DNA from: Mycolicibacterium iranicum
Lineage (GTDB): Bacteria > Actinomycetota > Actinomycetes > Mycobacteriales > Mycobacteriaceae
Direction: 5' to 3'
NCBI RefSeq assembly: GCF_002101705.1
Contig: NZ_LQPC01000021.1
Span: forward strand, 1-64,000
Length of the DNA stretch: 64,000 bases
Shown here: positions 26,278 to 35,299 of the stretch, one piece after another
Position numbering within the stretch: position 1 is the first letter of the stretch
How the letters are laid out: each line of letters begins with the position of its first letter
Notes under the pieces: model-generated
The model's input: only the letters and a program-made list of their open reading frames with translations
Told to the model about the DNA's origin: nothing
Database searches by the model: none
Translations under genes and position numbers: made by a program

Positions 26278-27248
26278 CCGAATCGGCTGCGCCGCCAACC
26301 GAGGAAGGCGGCGAACCCCATGAGCAGCGCGCCGAGAAAGGCGGCCGTAAGCATGAGATGGCCGCTGCGTCCTACGGGAGTCGGGGATGCGTCTGTCCGT
26401 ATCTCCGGCGCCACGAAAGGTTTCACCGCCGGCGCAGTGAATCCCGCAACAGCCTCGCCCTGGACTCGCTCGACTGGAACCCCGCCGGCCAACGTTTCCA
26501 GCGCTGTCGGAGGCACCAGCCGCGGGGCAGGAGGCGGTGCAGCCCAGGGGCCCGCCGAGGGCAACAACGCCGCCCACACCGATGTCGACGCCGTGTCTAC
26601 CGGCGCGGGCAGAGATGCCGGTACAGGAGTGACCGTGACCTCCGGCAATGCCGTAATCGGCCTCTCGGCAATCGGATTCACTGCCGTGGGCGCCGTGCGG
26701 GTTCCGCCCGACGATCCATCCGCCCCTGCGGGTCCGGGACTGCCGCCGCCGGTCGTGCCGGTGGTACTGGTGTCACCGGTCGAGCTCGTATCGCCGGTCG
26801 TACTGGTGTCACCGCTCGTGCTCGTATCGCCGGTCGTAGTGGTGTCACCGGTCGTGCTCGCATCGCCGGTCGTACTCGTATCACCGGTCGTGCTCGTATC
26901 GCCGGTCGTACTGGTGTCACCGGTCGTACTCGTATCACCGGTCGTGCTCGTATCGCCGGTCGTACTCGTATCACCGGTCGTGCTCGCATCACCGGCCGTA
27001 CTGGTGTCACCGGTCGTGCTCGCATCACCGGTCGTGCTGGTATTCCCCGATGAACTCGAGTCCCCCGACGAGCTTGAATCACCTGACGAGCTTGAATCGC
27101 CCGATCCGCCGTCGCCCGGCTGATTTGTCAGCACGAACTGCGGCTGTGCGTTTCCACCCGCGTCGACCAGGCTCACGCAGTACATGAGCCCAGCTACCAT
27201 CAGCACCGCGCTGCCCACGCGGCCCGTCGTTTCCCATATCCGACGCAA
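26268..27248 (-). CDS. Envelope protein with 19 six-residue GDTSTT repeats
   Basis: A 326-residue protein: N-terminal signal/anchor (about 11-30), a low-complexity domain of 19 hexapeptides from residues 50 to 163 (GDTSTT, GDASTT, GDSSSS variants), a Pro/Ala-rich stalk, and a C-terminal helix followed by WRRSRFG. This is an extracellular stalk anchored at both ends or at the C-terminus. The Ser/Thr-rich repeat is a likely O-mannosylation platform (inference). It is the first gene of the HTTM operon. Confidence 0.75.
   Translation of the reverse strand: MRRIWETTGRVGSAVLMVAGLMYCVSLVDAGGNAQPQFVLTNQPGDGGSGDSSSSGDSSSSGDSSSSGNTSTTGDASTTGDTSTAGDASTTGDTSTTGDTSTTGDTSTTGDTSTTGDTSTTGDTSTTGDASTTGDTTTTGDTSTSGDTSTTGDTSSTGDTSTTGTTGGGSPGPAGADGSSGGTRTAPTAVNPIAERPITALPEVTVTPVPASLPAPVDTASTSVWAALLPSAGPWAAPPPAPRLVPPTALETLAGGVPVERVQGEAVAGFTAPAVKPFVAPEIRTDASPTPVGRSGHLMLTAAFLGALLMGFAAFLGWRRSRFGWG
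26760..27101. repeat. 18-bp coding minisatellite, about 19 units
   Basis: A tandem 18-bp array (342 bp) inside the stalk-protein gene, with near-identical units in the centre and diverged units at the edges. Copy number is a multiple of six residues, so it can change without frameshift. Confidence 0.9.
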
Positions 27249-27517
27249 TGCTCCGCCCCCGGCCTGCTTCGCAACTCCCCCGCGATAGGCGAATCCGGCA
27301 ACCGTTAATCTCGTTGCGGACTCCGCCCGTTCTCGAAGGACAGCCTACTGCGCAGGAGCCGTCAGCGGCACCCGCCGGTGCGATGACAGGCGATCGGGGA
27401 GCCTTCGGCGCTTGCTGAGTTACTTGCCGGCGAAAGAATGGTGAGCCAGTGCGCCTTTCCGGGTCGACGATTTTCAGTCAGGAGTCCGGCGCCAGCACGG
27501 GGCTGCACCCGGTCCCC
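27249..27517. other. Intergenic gap
   Basis: Upstream of the HTTM operon and downstream of the hydrolase gene. It must contain the operon promoter; no consensus element or hairpin stands out. Confidence 0.4.
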
Positions 27518-29239
27518 TCACCCCGCTACCGCCAGGCGCAAGCCCGTCGAACGCAACGAGAGCAGTGAGTTGACCGACGGCGGCCGGAACTCCGTCTCCG
27601 CAGGAGCGGCAGGCGTACCGATGACGACGCCGGTGGCAGGTCCCTCCGGGGTCGCGACAGACACGGCCTGTCCGGGCTCGCCGTAGATGCCGGCACAGCC
27701 GACACCCTCGCACGCACCTGTCGACGAGTCGATCCGGCCCGCGAAAATGTCGTTGATCCACCCGGCGATGAGGGTCTGCGCCGCCGACTTGTTCTGCTCA
27801 GTCGGAAACCCTTGGTACAGATACGAAACCAGCTGGATCAGCCAGCTTCCGCCCTGCATGGCGTCCAGATGCTCGCCACCGTCGAGCACCACTCCGTTGA
27901 AGTGCCCTGGCCGGTGCCCGTTGAGGGCCTCGTCGACGCGGCGCGTCTCGCCGTCCCTCGGCGCACCGAGTTCCAGCACAGGGATGTAGGCGCCGAGGCC
28001 TTCGAGCTTGTCCAGCGCGTCGGGCAGCGCCGTCCCGGGCGGTGCGCCGTCGAGGGTGATGATGCCGGCGAGGTGATTGGTGGCGCCGCCGGCGATGACC
28101 GCCTCGGCGTAATAACCGGCAGCACCTGCGGCGACGCCGGCTCCGAGCGAGTGGCCGACCAGGGTGAACCGGTCTGGCAGCGCAGCGTCGGCGCCGTACT
28201 TCCTGGCCAGTCCCGCGGCGACGGCACTGGCGGTCAGCGCATCGCGATCACCGAGCAGAAGCGCGGCCGTGGCGCGGTACACCTGATCGTCACCGAGCCA
28301 GAAGCCGTCTTTGACATAGCGATTCGACGACAGTGTCGGAGCGACGACGATGCTGTTGGTCCGTTCGGCCAGCCATGCTGCGGTGTAGCTGTACATCGGG
28401 CCGATGCCGAGGTAGCCGTGCTGCAGGTAGATGAGGCGTTCGGGCGCCTCGTCGCCCTCCGGGTAGTACCAATCCGCACGGACGTACCGGCCGTCCTCGA
28501 TCTCCAGCCTGGAGCTGCGTACGGTGACCTTGCTGCCCAGCGGTACGACCGGCGGCCCGGACACGAATCGGACGGCCGCCCCGATGATTTCCATCATCAG
28601 CGATTGGAATACGTCCTGCAGCGTCCGCGTCGGCGCCGCAGCAAGGGCGGCGGGAGCATCGAGTGTCTGCGAGACACGTTGCGGTGCAGACGTGTCGGCA
28701 GCAGTATCGGCAGCGACCGAAGGGCTGTGTGCCACGGCGCCCAGCTGGTCAGCTGAACTTTGGGCGGACTCTGTTTCGGTCGCATCGGAGGCGGGCTCGT
28801 CGACAGCGACAGGCTCGCTGACGGTGCCGTCGGCGGTGGTCGGCTCGGTGACATCTTTCTCGGACGAGCGGGCCTCAGCAGAACGCTTGGTCGTCTTCGT
28901 GTGTCCGTCGGGTTCGGGTGCGTCGCCGTCGTCAACCACGGCATCGGCTTCCTCATCGACGTCCACGTCCATGTCGGCGTCGTCAGCGGCGTCTTCGTCG
29001 GTATCGACGTTGGCGTCTGCGTCGGGCTCGTCAGCGGCGTCGGCGTCGGACTCACCTGCCGAGTCCGCGCTGCGGGCCTCCGCTGCGGCGTCCTCGCCGC
29101 CGTCTGCGGAGGCACTCGCGCTCGCCCCTGCCGTATCTGAGCCGGTGTCGGCACTCGCGGCGTCGGCTCCGGCGATCAGTGCGGCAGACACTCCCGCGGC
29201 CACCACGCCTGCACCCATCCACGCTGACAGTTGCGCCAT
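27518..29239 (-). CDS. Secreted alpha/beta hydrolase with acidic N-terminal region
   Basis: A 573-residue protein. Signal peptide (cut near DAASAD), a long Asp/Glu/Ala-rich disordered segment (about residues 30-190), then an alpha/beta hydrolase domain with LIYLQHGYLG (oxyanion region) and the nucleophile elbow LVGHSLGAGV; the catalytic His is probably in DGGEHLDAM. Start ATG follows GGGAGACG. The acidic region resembles the C-terminal tails of the two PE-PPE hydrolases in this window. Substrate unknown, likely an ester or lipid. Confidence 0.8.
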   Translation of the reverse strand: MAQLSAWMGAGVVAAGVSAALIAGADAASADTGSDTAGASASASADGGEDAAAEARSADSAGESDADAADEPDADANVDTDEDAADDADMDVDVDEEADAVVDDGDAPEPDGHTKTTKRSAEARSSEKDVTEPTTADGTVSEPVAVDEPASDATETESAQSSADQLGAVAHSPSVAADTAADTSAPQRVSQTLDAPAALAAAPTRTLQDVFQSLMMEIIGAAVRFVSGPPVVPLGSKVTVRSSRLEIEDGRYVRADWYYPEGDEAPERLIYLQHGYLGIGPMYSYTAAWLAERTNSIVVAPTLSSNRYVKDGFWLGDDQVYRATAALLLGDRDALTASAVAAGLARKYGADAALPDRFTLVGHSLGAGVAAGAAGYYAEAVIAGGATNHLAGIITLDGAPPGTALPDALDKLEGLGAYIPVLELGAPRDGETRRVDEALNGHRPGHFNGVVLDGGEHLDAMQGGSWLIQLVSYLYQGFPTEQNKSAAQTLIAGWINDIFAGRIDSSTGACEGVGCAGIYGEPGQAVSVATPEGPATGVVIGTPAAPAETEFRPPSVNSLLSLRSTGLRLAVAG

Positions 29240-29368
29240 TCGTCTCCCAACCTCGTAATTGACGGCTGCGTTGGAGCAGCCGCGCTCACCGTAGAACAGG
29301 AGCGAGGAGGGATAGACAACTTTTCAGATCTGGTCATTTTTGCGTCTCAAGTCCGCACGACGAGCGCG

Positions 29369-29818
29369 TCACCATCGATAGTCGAGGAACTTCCCGTCGA
29401 AGGTGACGACCACGCGGTCGCCGTCCGGGTCCGCGCGTCGCTTGATGTCGACTCTGAAGTTGATGGCGCTCATGATGCCGTCGCCGAACTCTTCGTGAAT
29501 GAGCTCCTTCAGCGCGGGCCCGTAGACCGCCAGCGCCTCGTGAAATCGGTAGATGGTGGGATCGGAAAGTTTGGCGGGTTCGATGCCGCGGCTGGGCTGC
29601 AGTTGCAGGCTTTCGGCGACCGCCGCCTCGAGATCGAGAAGCTCGCAGACGACCTCGGCCTGGGCCTGCGTCATCGGGTGCTGGCCCAGCAGAGCGGCCA
29701 CACACCACACCAGGGGCGCATCGAGTTTCTCGGCGATATCCGCCCAGCTGAGCTTCTTCCGGATGCGGGCGGCGGTAATGAGTTCTGCTGCTTGGCTTTT
29801 GGTCATGATCGGGGTCAT
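29369..29818 (-). CDS. cynS: Cyanate hydratase (cyanase)
   Basis: A 149-residue cyanase converting cyanate and bicarbonate to ammonia and CO2. The catalytic triad is Arg91, Glu94 and Ser117 (YRFHEALAVYG and IMSAINF), and the N-terminal helix-turn-helix-like domain is intact; length is normal. The ATG at 29818 overlaps the stop of the upstream channel gene (ATGA), which favours this start over the Met four codons downstream (29806). Confidence 0.93.
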   Translation of the reverse strand: MTPIMTKSQAAELITAARIRKKLSWADIAEKLDAPLVWCVAALLGQHPMTQAQAEVVCELLDLEAAVAESLQLQPSRGIEPAKLSDPTIYRFHEALAVYGPALKELIHEEFGDGIMSAINFRVDIKRRADPDGDRVVVTFDGKFLDYRW

Positions 29819-30687
29819 CGGAGGCTTCCGTTTCCTGCGGCGAGCAGCGAGCGGTCTTCTGAGTCTTTGGAAGGCACCTCGACGAGTCTCTTTTCTCCGG
29901 TGCGGGCATGCGTGGCGAACAAAGTGAGACCCACGAATGTCACTCCGCCGACCAGGTTTCCGATGACCGTCGGGATCTCGTTCCAGATGAGGTAGTCGGC
30001 GATCGAGAAGTCACCGCCGAGCATGAGACCGGACGGAAACAGGAACATGTTGACGATCGAATGCTCGAAACCCATGTAGAAGAACAACGTGATGGGCATC
30101 CACATCGCGATGACCTTCCCCGAGACACTGGTGGACATCATCGCCGCCACAACGCCGGTGGACACCATCCAGTTACACAGCACGCCGCGGATGAACAGCG
30201 TCAGCATGCCGGCGGCGCCGTGCTCGGCGTACCCCACTGTGCGGCTGTGGCCGATCTCCCCGAGCCGCTGGCCGACTTCGTTGGGGTCGACGCTGAACCC
30301 GAAAGTGAACACCACGGCCATCATCAGCGCGACGAGGATGGCGCCGGCGAAGTTGCCGACGAAGACCAGGCCCCAGTTGCGCATCATCGAGCGGAACGTG
30401 ACGCCGCGCCTCTTGTCCAGCAAGGCGAGCGGCACGAGCGTGAAAACGCCTGTCAGAAGGTCGAATCCGAGCAGATACAGTAGACAGAACCCGACGGGGA
30501 ACAACACCGCCCCGAGCAGAGGATTGCCTGTCTGCACGGTGATGGTCACTGCGAACGCGGCGGCCAGAGCGAGAATGGCGCCCGCCATGAAGGCGCGGAT
30601 CAACGTGTCACGGGTCGACATGAGAGCTTTCGACTCGCCGGCGTCGATCATCTTGCCGACGAATTCGCTCGGATTCACATAGGACAT
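29815..30687 (-). CDS. FNT-family (formate/nitrite) channel, probable cyanate-pathway partner
   Basis: A 290-residue FNT protein of six helices. Family features: YVNPSEFVGKMIDAGESKA at the N-terminus, the broken helices around GFDLLTGVF and GFEHSIVNMF, and NWMVSTGVV. The channel gate residues fit the anion FNT group. The cynS start overlaps its stop, so the channel is translated with cyanase, suggesting passage of cyanate, bicarbonate or formate rather than classical nitrite use. Start ATG 30687. Confidence 0.87.
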   Translation of the reverse strand: MSYVNPSEFVGKMIDAGESKALMSTRDTLIRAFMAGAILALAAAFAVTITVQTGNPLLGAVLFPVGFCLLYLLGFDLLTGVFTLVPLALLDKRRGVTFRSMMRNWGLVFVGNFAGAILVALMMAVVFTFGFSVDPNEVGQRLGEIGHSRTVGYAEHGAAGMLTLFIRGVLCNWMVSTGVVAAMMSTSVSGKVIAMWMPITLFFYMGFEHSIVNMFLFPSGLMLGGDFSIADYLIWNEIPTVIGNLVGGVTFVGLTLFATHARTGEKRLVEVPSKDSEDRSLLAAGNGSLR

Positions 30688-30794
30688 GTTCGGTAGAGTT
30701 CCCGGGGCGTATTGCCGATTCGCAACACAACGTGGACAGTCGTGTTGCCACCCCCTCACAGGTAACCGGAAGGTCTGTGAGGTTCCGGGTCAGC

Positions 30795-32446
30795 TCAGCT
30801 GTCGACGTCCAGCTCGACGAGAACGCGGCGCAGCAGCTTCCCCGTCGCATTGCGCGGCAACTCGTCGACGAACACCACGTCGCGAGGAACCTTGTGCCGG
30901 GCCAGGTTGTCCTTCACGTGCTGCTTGATCTCCGCCGCATCCTCGGCCGCGCCGGGTTCGGCAACAATGAAGGCGCGCAACCGTTTTCCGAACTCCACGT
31001 CGTCAACACCGACCACTGCCACCTCGGCGACATCGGGCCGGGATTCGAGCAGGTTCTCGACCTCCTGGGGGAACACGTTCTCCCCGCCGGAAACGATCAT
31101 GTCGTCGTCGCGGCCGTCGACGAACAGCAAGCCATTGTCGTTGAAGTGACCCATGTCACCGCTGGACATGTAACCGTCGATGATCTGCTTGTGGCGGCCG
31201 TCGGTGTAGCCGGAGAACGGCGCGCCGTTGCGGACGAAGATCCGTCCGCGCCGATTGGTGCCCTCGATGCGCTGATCGTTGTCGTCGTAGAGCACCACCT
31301 CGCAGGTGACAGGCGACCGGCCCGCGGTTCCGGGCGCTGCGCGCAACTCGGGGGGCGTCGCGACGCTGGCGATGGCGCATTCGGTGGAGCCGTACATGTT
31401 GTAGAGGACATCACCGAAGGTGTCCTGGACCCGGTTGGACAGTTCAGGGCTCAGCGCCGATCCGGCGATGAGGATCACCTTCAGCGACGACGTGTCGTAC
31501 TTGGCGATGATCTCGGGCCCAGTTCGACCATCCGGTGCAGCATCGTCGGGACGGCCACCAGCATGTCGGCCTTGTGCGTGGCGATCAGCTCGAGTGTCGC
31601 CTCGGCCTTGAAGCGCCGAGCCGTGACGACCTTGTTCCCGAATGCGGCGCCGACGGTGTAGGTCGCCCAGCCGGTGCTGTGGAAGATCGGCGACACGATC
31701 ACCATCGTTCCCTGATGCGGGAACGGAATTCGATCGATGATCTGAGCGGTTGCCAGCGGTGACACGCTGTCACGGGGAGCCCCCTTGGGCAGGCCCGTCG
31801 TTCCACTGGTCAGGATCACCGAGCCGCCGGGTTTGGCCGGCGGAGGCAGCGGCTCCGACGAGTTCGAGGCGACGATGTCGTCGAGTGTCGGCACACCGTC
31901 GGGCACCGCAGTGCCGTCGTCAACCCACGTCAGCACTCGCGGCATGTCGGCGGGCAGCGCGTCGAGAAGCCCGAGGAACTCGCTGTCGTGAAGGACGACG
32001 GCGACGTTCTCGCGGTGGCACACCTCGGCGAACTGCGGCTTGGCGAAGCCCGTGTTCATCAGCACCATTCGGGCTCCGAGCTTGCCGCACGCGGCCATCG
32101 TGATCACCAGACCGCGGTGATCCCGGCAGAGCACGCCGACGACAGATCCCGCCGTGACGCCCAGCCGGCGCAGGCCGTGCGCCAGTGCCCAGGACTGATC
32201 GTCGACCTCCTTGTAGGTCAGCGTTCCGCGTTCGTCGACGATCGCGGGCAAGGAGGCGTACTTGCGGCCACCGCGGATCGTCATGGTCGCCTGCGGACCG
32301 AAGACGCGGGACAGCTTTGACATCTGCACCGACGACTTCAGGTCTGTGAGGTCGATGATGCCGGTGTCCACAAGGCGTTTGAGTGCACGCGCCGATTCGG
32401 ATGCCAACTGCAGCTTCTTGCGTACCGCGCCGAACACATCGTTCAT
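30795..32446 (-). pseudogene. fadD: Acyl-CoA synthetase (FadD-type), one-base frameshift
   Basis: An ANL-superfamily acyl-CoA ligase of about 550 residues if intact. The N-terminal part (from ATG 32446, strong AGGAGG) holds the AMP loop LTSGTTGLPKG and the part from 31478 holds the later motifs YGSTE, YMSSGDMGHFND and the C-terminal lid Lys in LPRNATGKLL. The frames differ by one. Near 31516-31521 the sequence reads as ELGP then an out-of-frame continuation; restoring one G/C there gives a continuous ELGPEIIAKYDTSSLKVILI. Real inactivation or a sequencing error cannot be separated here. Confidence 0.82.
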
Positions 32447-32535
32447 CTGAAAGTCCTCCTGACCGCGTCGTCTGGGGGCAAGCTACCAAAGGCGCTGCAC
32501 ATCCGACATCAGGCGTTGTCAGATGCCCGCCGACG

Positions 32536-32575
32536 CCGCAGGCCTCGGTGCTCGGCGGAGCACCGAGGCCTGCGG
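32536..32575 (-). terminator. Strong hairpin, 18-bp perfect stem
   Basis: The arms 32536-32553 and 32558-32575 pair perfectly around GGCG. It lies just after the 32596-32883 gene and before the fadD start, so it probably ends the small gene's transcript. Confidence 0.75.
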
Positions 32576-32595
32576 AGATCAGCGATCCACTGCAG

Positions 32596-32883
32596 CTACT
32601 CGTCGTGGTCGGACTTGCTCAGGGCACGATCAGCTGTGCGAATGAGATTGCGATTGAATTGGTACTGCGCTGCGACAAGCTTGTCCGCCAACTCGATTGC
32701 GGCATCGACAAGCTTCGTGCGAAGCGGTTGCATCGCGTCCGGCACGGCTTCGTTGACGGTGTGGCGGAACTGGCGCAGCGCCTCGGCGGCGGCGTGTTGG
32801 CCCATCTTCGCCGAATCGCGAACCTCGTCCAGCAACTCGCCGCCAGGCGACGGTTCGGGCTGCTTCTCGACTACATCTGTCAT
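32596..32883 (-). CDS. Small helical conserved protein
   Basis: A 95-residue cytosolic protein, mostly amphipathic helix (DEVRDSAKMGQHAAAEALRQ and KLVDAAIELADKLVAAQYQF). The pattern is phasin-like or apolipoprotein-like, but no family can be named. ATG follows AAAGGGAG. A weak DosR-like site lies about 70 nt upstream, and another stronger site on the far side serves the divergent gene. Confidence 0.6.
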   Translation of the reverse strand: MTDVVEKQPEPSPGGELLDEVRDSAKMGQHAAAEALRQFRHTVNEAVPDAMQPLRTKLVDAAIELADKLVAAQYQFNRNLIRTADRALSKSDHDE

Positions 32884-32953
32884 GCTCGCTCCCTTTCCAT
32901 TGTTGGCTGTTGGCCCTGGCTGAGACGCTAACCGGGGCGAAATCAGTCCACTA

Positions 32954-32967
32954 TGGACGAAGGTCAC
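32954..32967 (-). promoter_or_regulatory. Weak DosR-like site
   Basis: Minus strand GTGACCTTCGTCCA, 11 of 14 positions as in the common GGGACCTTCGGCCC variant, about 70 nt before the 32883 start. Confidence 0.35.
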
Positions 32968-33100
32968 CTGGGGCGACTGCTTTCGACCCTCCTCGAACCG
33001 ATTGCTGGAATCCCGCATCGACGGCACCCTGCACAGCCAAAACTTGCGTTTGCCATAAACGCGCGATCATGAAGATTTGCGAGTGCAAATAGACGGCCAT

Positions 33101-33120
33101 CCGGGGACCTTCGGCCCTAA
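33101..33120 (+). promoter_or_regulatory. DosR-like box
   Basis: The core GGGACCTTCGGCCC matches the mycobacterial DosR box well. It is about 80 nt upstream of the PE-PPE hydrolase start. Confidence 0.65.
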
Positions 33121-33201
33121 AGAATGAGTTCGAAGGCGGGCCAAGCTCGACTCAGCCGCTGTTGAACACGGCGTCTACCGCTGAGTGGTTGGAGGTAACT
33201 G

Positions 33202-34392
33202 ATGAAGCGGCTGTGGGTTTCACTTGCTCTAGGTCTGATGTGGCTCTCCCCGACGGCCTCGGGCGCCACCACCGCGCTGATCGTCGGCGGATCTGGAAAA
33301 TACGCCACGCTCACTGACGAGCAGATGGCGACCGCGCTCGGCGGTTACTTTGCCGACGACATCAGGGTCAACATCCCCTACCCGGGGCTGCCCGATGACT
33401 TCGCGTTGTCGATTGAGGTCGGAACGGCGAACCTGCACGAGGCGGTGTACGCCACATCGGCTCCGATGACGATCGGCGGTGTGTCGGAAGGCGCGCCGGT
33501 GGTGATCGCCGTTCTGCGCAAGCTGATGACTGACCCCAATCCTCCTGCTCCCGACGAATTGGATGCGGTCGTGCTCGGAACTCCGAGCCCTATCTGTTAT
33601 TCGTTCACCGGCGTGAAGTACCGGGCACTGCCGGAGACGCCGTACGACGTCCTGGTCGTCAAGGCCGAGTACGACGGGGTCGCCGACTGGCCGGACAACT
33701 GGCTCAACATCCTCGCGGTCGCCAACGCGGTGATGGGCGCAGATCAGCTTCATGTCGAGGCGTGCTTCTACGACATCACCCAAGTACCCGAGCGCTACAT
33801 CACTACGGAGACAAGACCTTTGGGAGGTGTCACGACCACCGTCCTGATCCCGACACCTGTGCTGCCGCTGCTTCAGCCGCTGGTGGATGACGGCGCGTCA
33901 CCTGAAACGATCGCATGGCTCGACAAGGTGCTGCGCCCCATCATCGATTCAGGGTATGGGCGCTTCTGGCGCAGGACGGCGACCGCCGATACATCTTTTG
34001 CCGCACAAGGGGACACGGTGAGCCACGACGCTTCCACCGACCTAGCAAACCAGGAACCGGAGGAGTCGCCCGCGCAGCACGCTCCGGATGCGATGGCCCC
34101 GCAGGAAATTCACGCCAGCACCCAGAGTCGGGATGTCGAAGTGGTCGACCGCGACAGCGACGGCGGTTCGCAGTCCGACATCGCCGAGGGGATGCCGGAT
34201 GACGAAGACACCGACGAGGTCGCCGCGACTGTGTCCGAGGAGGTCGACGATCAACAGGCCCCTGCACCCGCGGTCGTCGACCCGACTGAGCCAGACCACC
34301 GGGGGGCGGCAGAAGACGATCCAGTCAGCGAGGCCGACGATGCACCGTCGCCACAAGGTCCGGTATCCGCAGATACGGCTACCGATGAATAA
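33202..34392 (+). CDS. Secreted PE-PPE-domain serine hydrolase with acidic tail
   Basis: A 396-residue protein: signal peptide (cut near TASGAT), PE-PPE hydrolase domain with LIVGGSGKYATL at its start and nucleophile elbow GGVSEGAPV, followed from about residue 255 by an Asp/Glu/Pro-rich disordered tail. There is no PE or PPE domain despite the family name. GGAGG precedes the ATG. Family members act on small esters or acyl lipids in the envelope. The DosR-like box upstream suggests hypoxic induction. Confidence 0.83.
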   Translation: MKRLWVSLALGLMWLSPTASGATTALIVGGSGKYATLTDEQMATALGGYFADDIRVNIPYPGLPDDFALSIEVGTANLHEAVYATSAPMTIGGVSEGAPVVIAVLRKLMTDPNPPAPDELDAVVLGTPSPICYSFTGVKYRALPETPYDVLVVKAEYDGVADWPDNWLNILAVANAVMGADQLHVEACFYDITQVPERYITTETRPLGGVTTTVLIPTPVLPLLQPLVDDGASPETIAWLDKVLRPIIDSGYGRFWRRTATADTSFAAQGDTVSHDASTDLANQEPEESPAQHAPDAMAPQEIHASTQSRDVEVVDRDSDGGSQSDIAEGMPDDEDTDEVAATVSEEVDDQQAPAPAVVDPTEPDHRGAAEDDPVSEADDAPSPQGPVSADTATDE

Positions 34393-34548
34393 GGGCCATC
34401 CCACGATGCGCGGCTCATCCGTCCGTCGACGCTCGGGCTTCGAGCAGCTCGGTAGCCATATCTGAGGTCTTATTGTTACCTTATTTTTGCCTTATCTTTC
34501 TTAGGAATGGGTGTACATTCTTGAGAACGTCGAGCAAAGGAGCCCACG

Positions 34549-35181
34549 TTGCGACCTGCAAACGCCACACCCGTCGTCCTCGTCAACGGCGCCTCCGGGG
34601 CCATCGGCGCCGAGATCGCGCGGCAGTTCGCCAGGAGCGGAGCCCATGTCGTCGTGAACTGCGGGGACGCCGACCGCGCGACTGAGGTCGCGGACGCGAT
34701 CCGTTCCGCCGGGGGACTCGCGACCCCACTCGCTGCGGACACCTACGAACACGCGGAGACGGCCTCGCTGCTCGCTTCGGTGGGCGCGCGCTTCGGCAGG
34801 CTCGACGCGGCAATCCTCACCGCGTCAGAGGCGCCCGGGCGACCCGCTGCTGCACTGAAGCGGTTCGCCGAATCGGTGTTGCCGCTGATGTCTCCGGGTG
34901 GCTACTTCGCCTTCGTGACGAACCATCAGGCGCACTTCTACCCGAACAAGGCCGTGCCGAAGGGCTACGCCGCGGTTGCGGCGACGATGCGCGCGGGCGA
35001 GACCGCACTGTATGCGATGCGTCCCCAATTCGCCGGCGCCGGTGTGCGATTCAGCGTTGTCACGGGCGATATGCACGGGGACACCACCGCGGTCGCCACG
35101 GCCGTCGTGGCCGCGGCGACGGCGGTGAACCCGTCGGGCGTGGTGTGCGTCGGCAGCGCCGACTACCTGATGACGGCATAG
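34549..35181 (+). CDS. Short-chain dehydrogenase-like protein lacking the active-site Lys
   Basis: A 210-residue Rossmann protein. The NAD(P) loop NGASGAIGAEIA is intact, but at the Tyr-x-x-x-Lys position the sequence is GYAAVAATMRAG, so the catalytic Lys is missing; substrate residues are also not clear. The start is TTG at 34549 after AAAGGAG. It may bind nucleotide without classical catalysis. The upstream region is AT-rich and probably holds the promoter. Confidence 0.72.
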   Translation: MRPANATPVVLVNGASGAIGAEIARQFARSGAHVVVNCGDADRATEVADAIRSAGGLATPLAADTYEHAETASLLASVGARFGRLDAAILTASEAPGRPAAALKRFAESVLPLMSPGGYFAFVTNHQAHFYPNKAVPKGYAAVAATMRAGETALYAMRPQFAGAGVRFSVVTGDMHGDTTAVATAVVAAATAVNPSGVVCVGSADYLMTA

Positions 35182-35223
35182 TCCTTCGCCTTCAGCCGAG
35201 GGCCCACTGACGGACAACACCGG

Positions 35224-35265
35224 TTAGGGACCTTTGGCACCCAACAAAGGGACCCAAGGCACCGT
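35224..35265 (+). promoter_or_regulatory. Two tandem DosR-like boxes before the hyh operon
   Basis: Box 1 core GGGACCTTTGGCAC (35227-35240) and box 2 core GGGACCCAAGGCAC (35249-35262) are spaced 22 bp apart, about two helical turns, 38 nt or more before the hyhB start. Confidence 0.65.
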
Positions 35266-35299
35266 GCGGACGGTCTGCGCGGGGCGCACGATTACCGAC

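Noticed and set aside
26760-27101. Regular repeats that could be mistaken for a CRISPR array
   Set aside because: The period is 18 bp with no unique spacers, and the array is in frame inside a coding sequence; it is a minisatellite.
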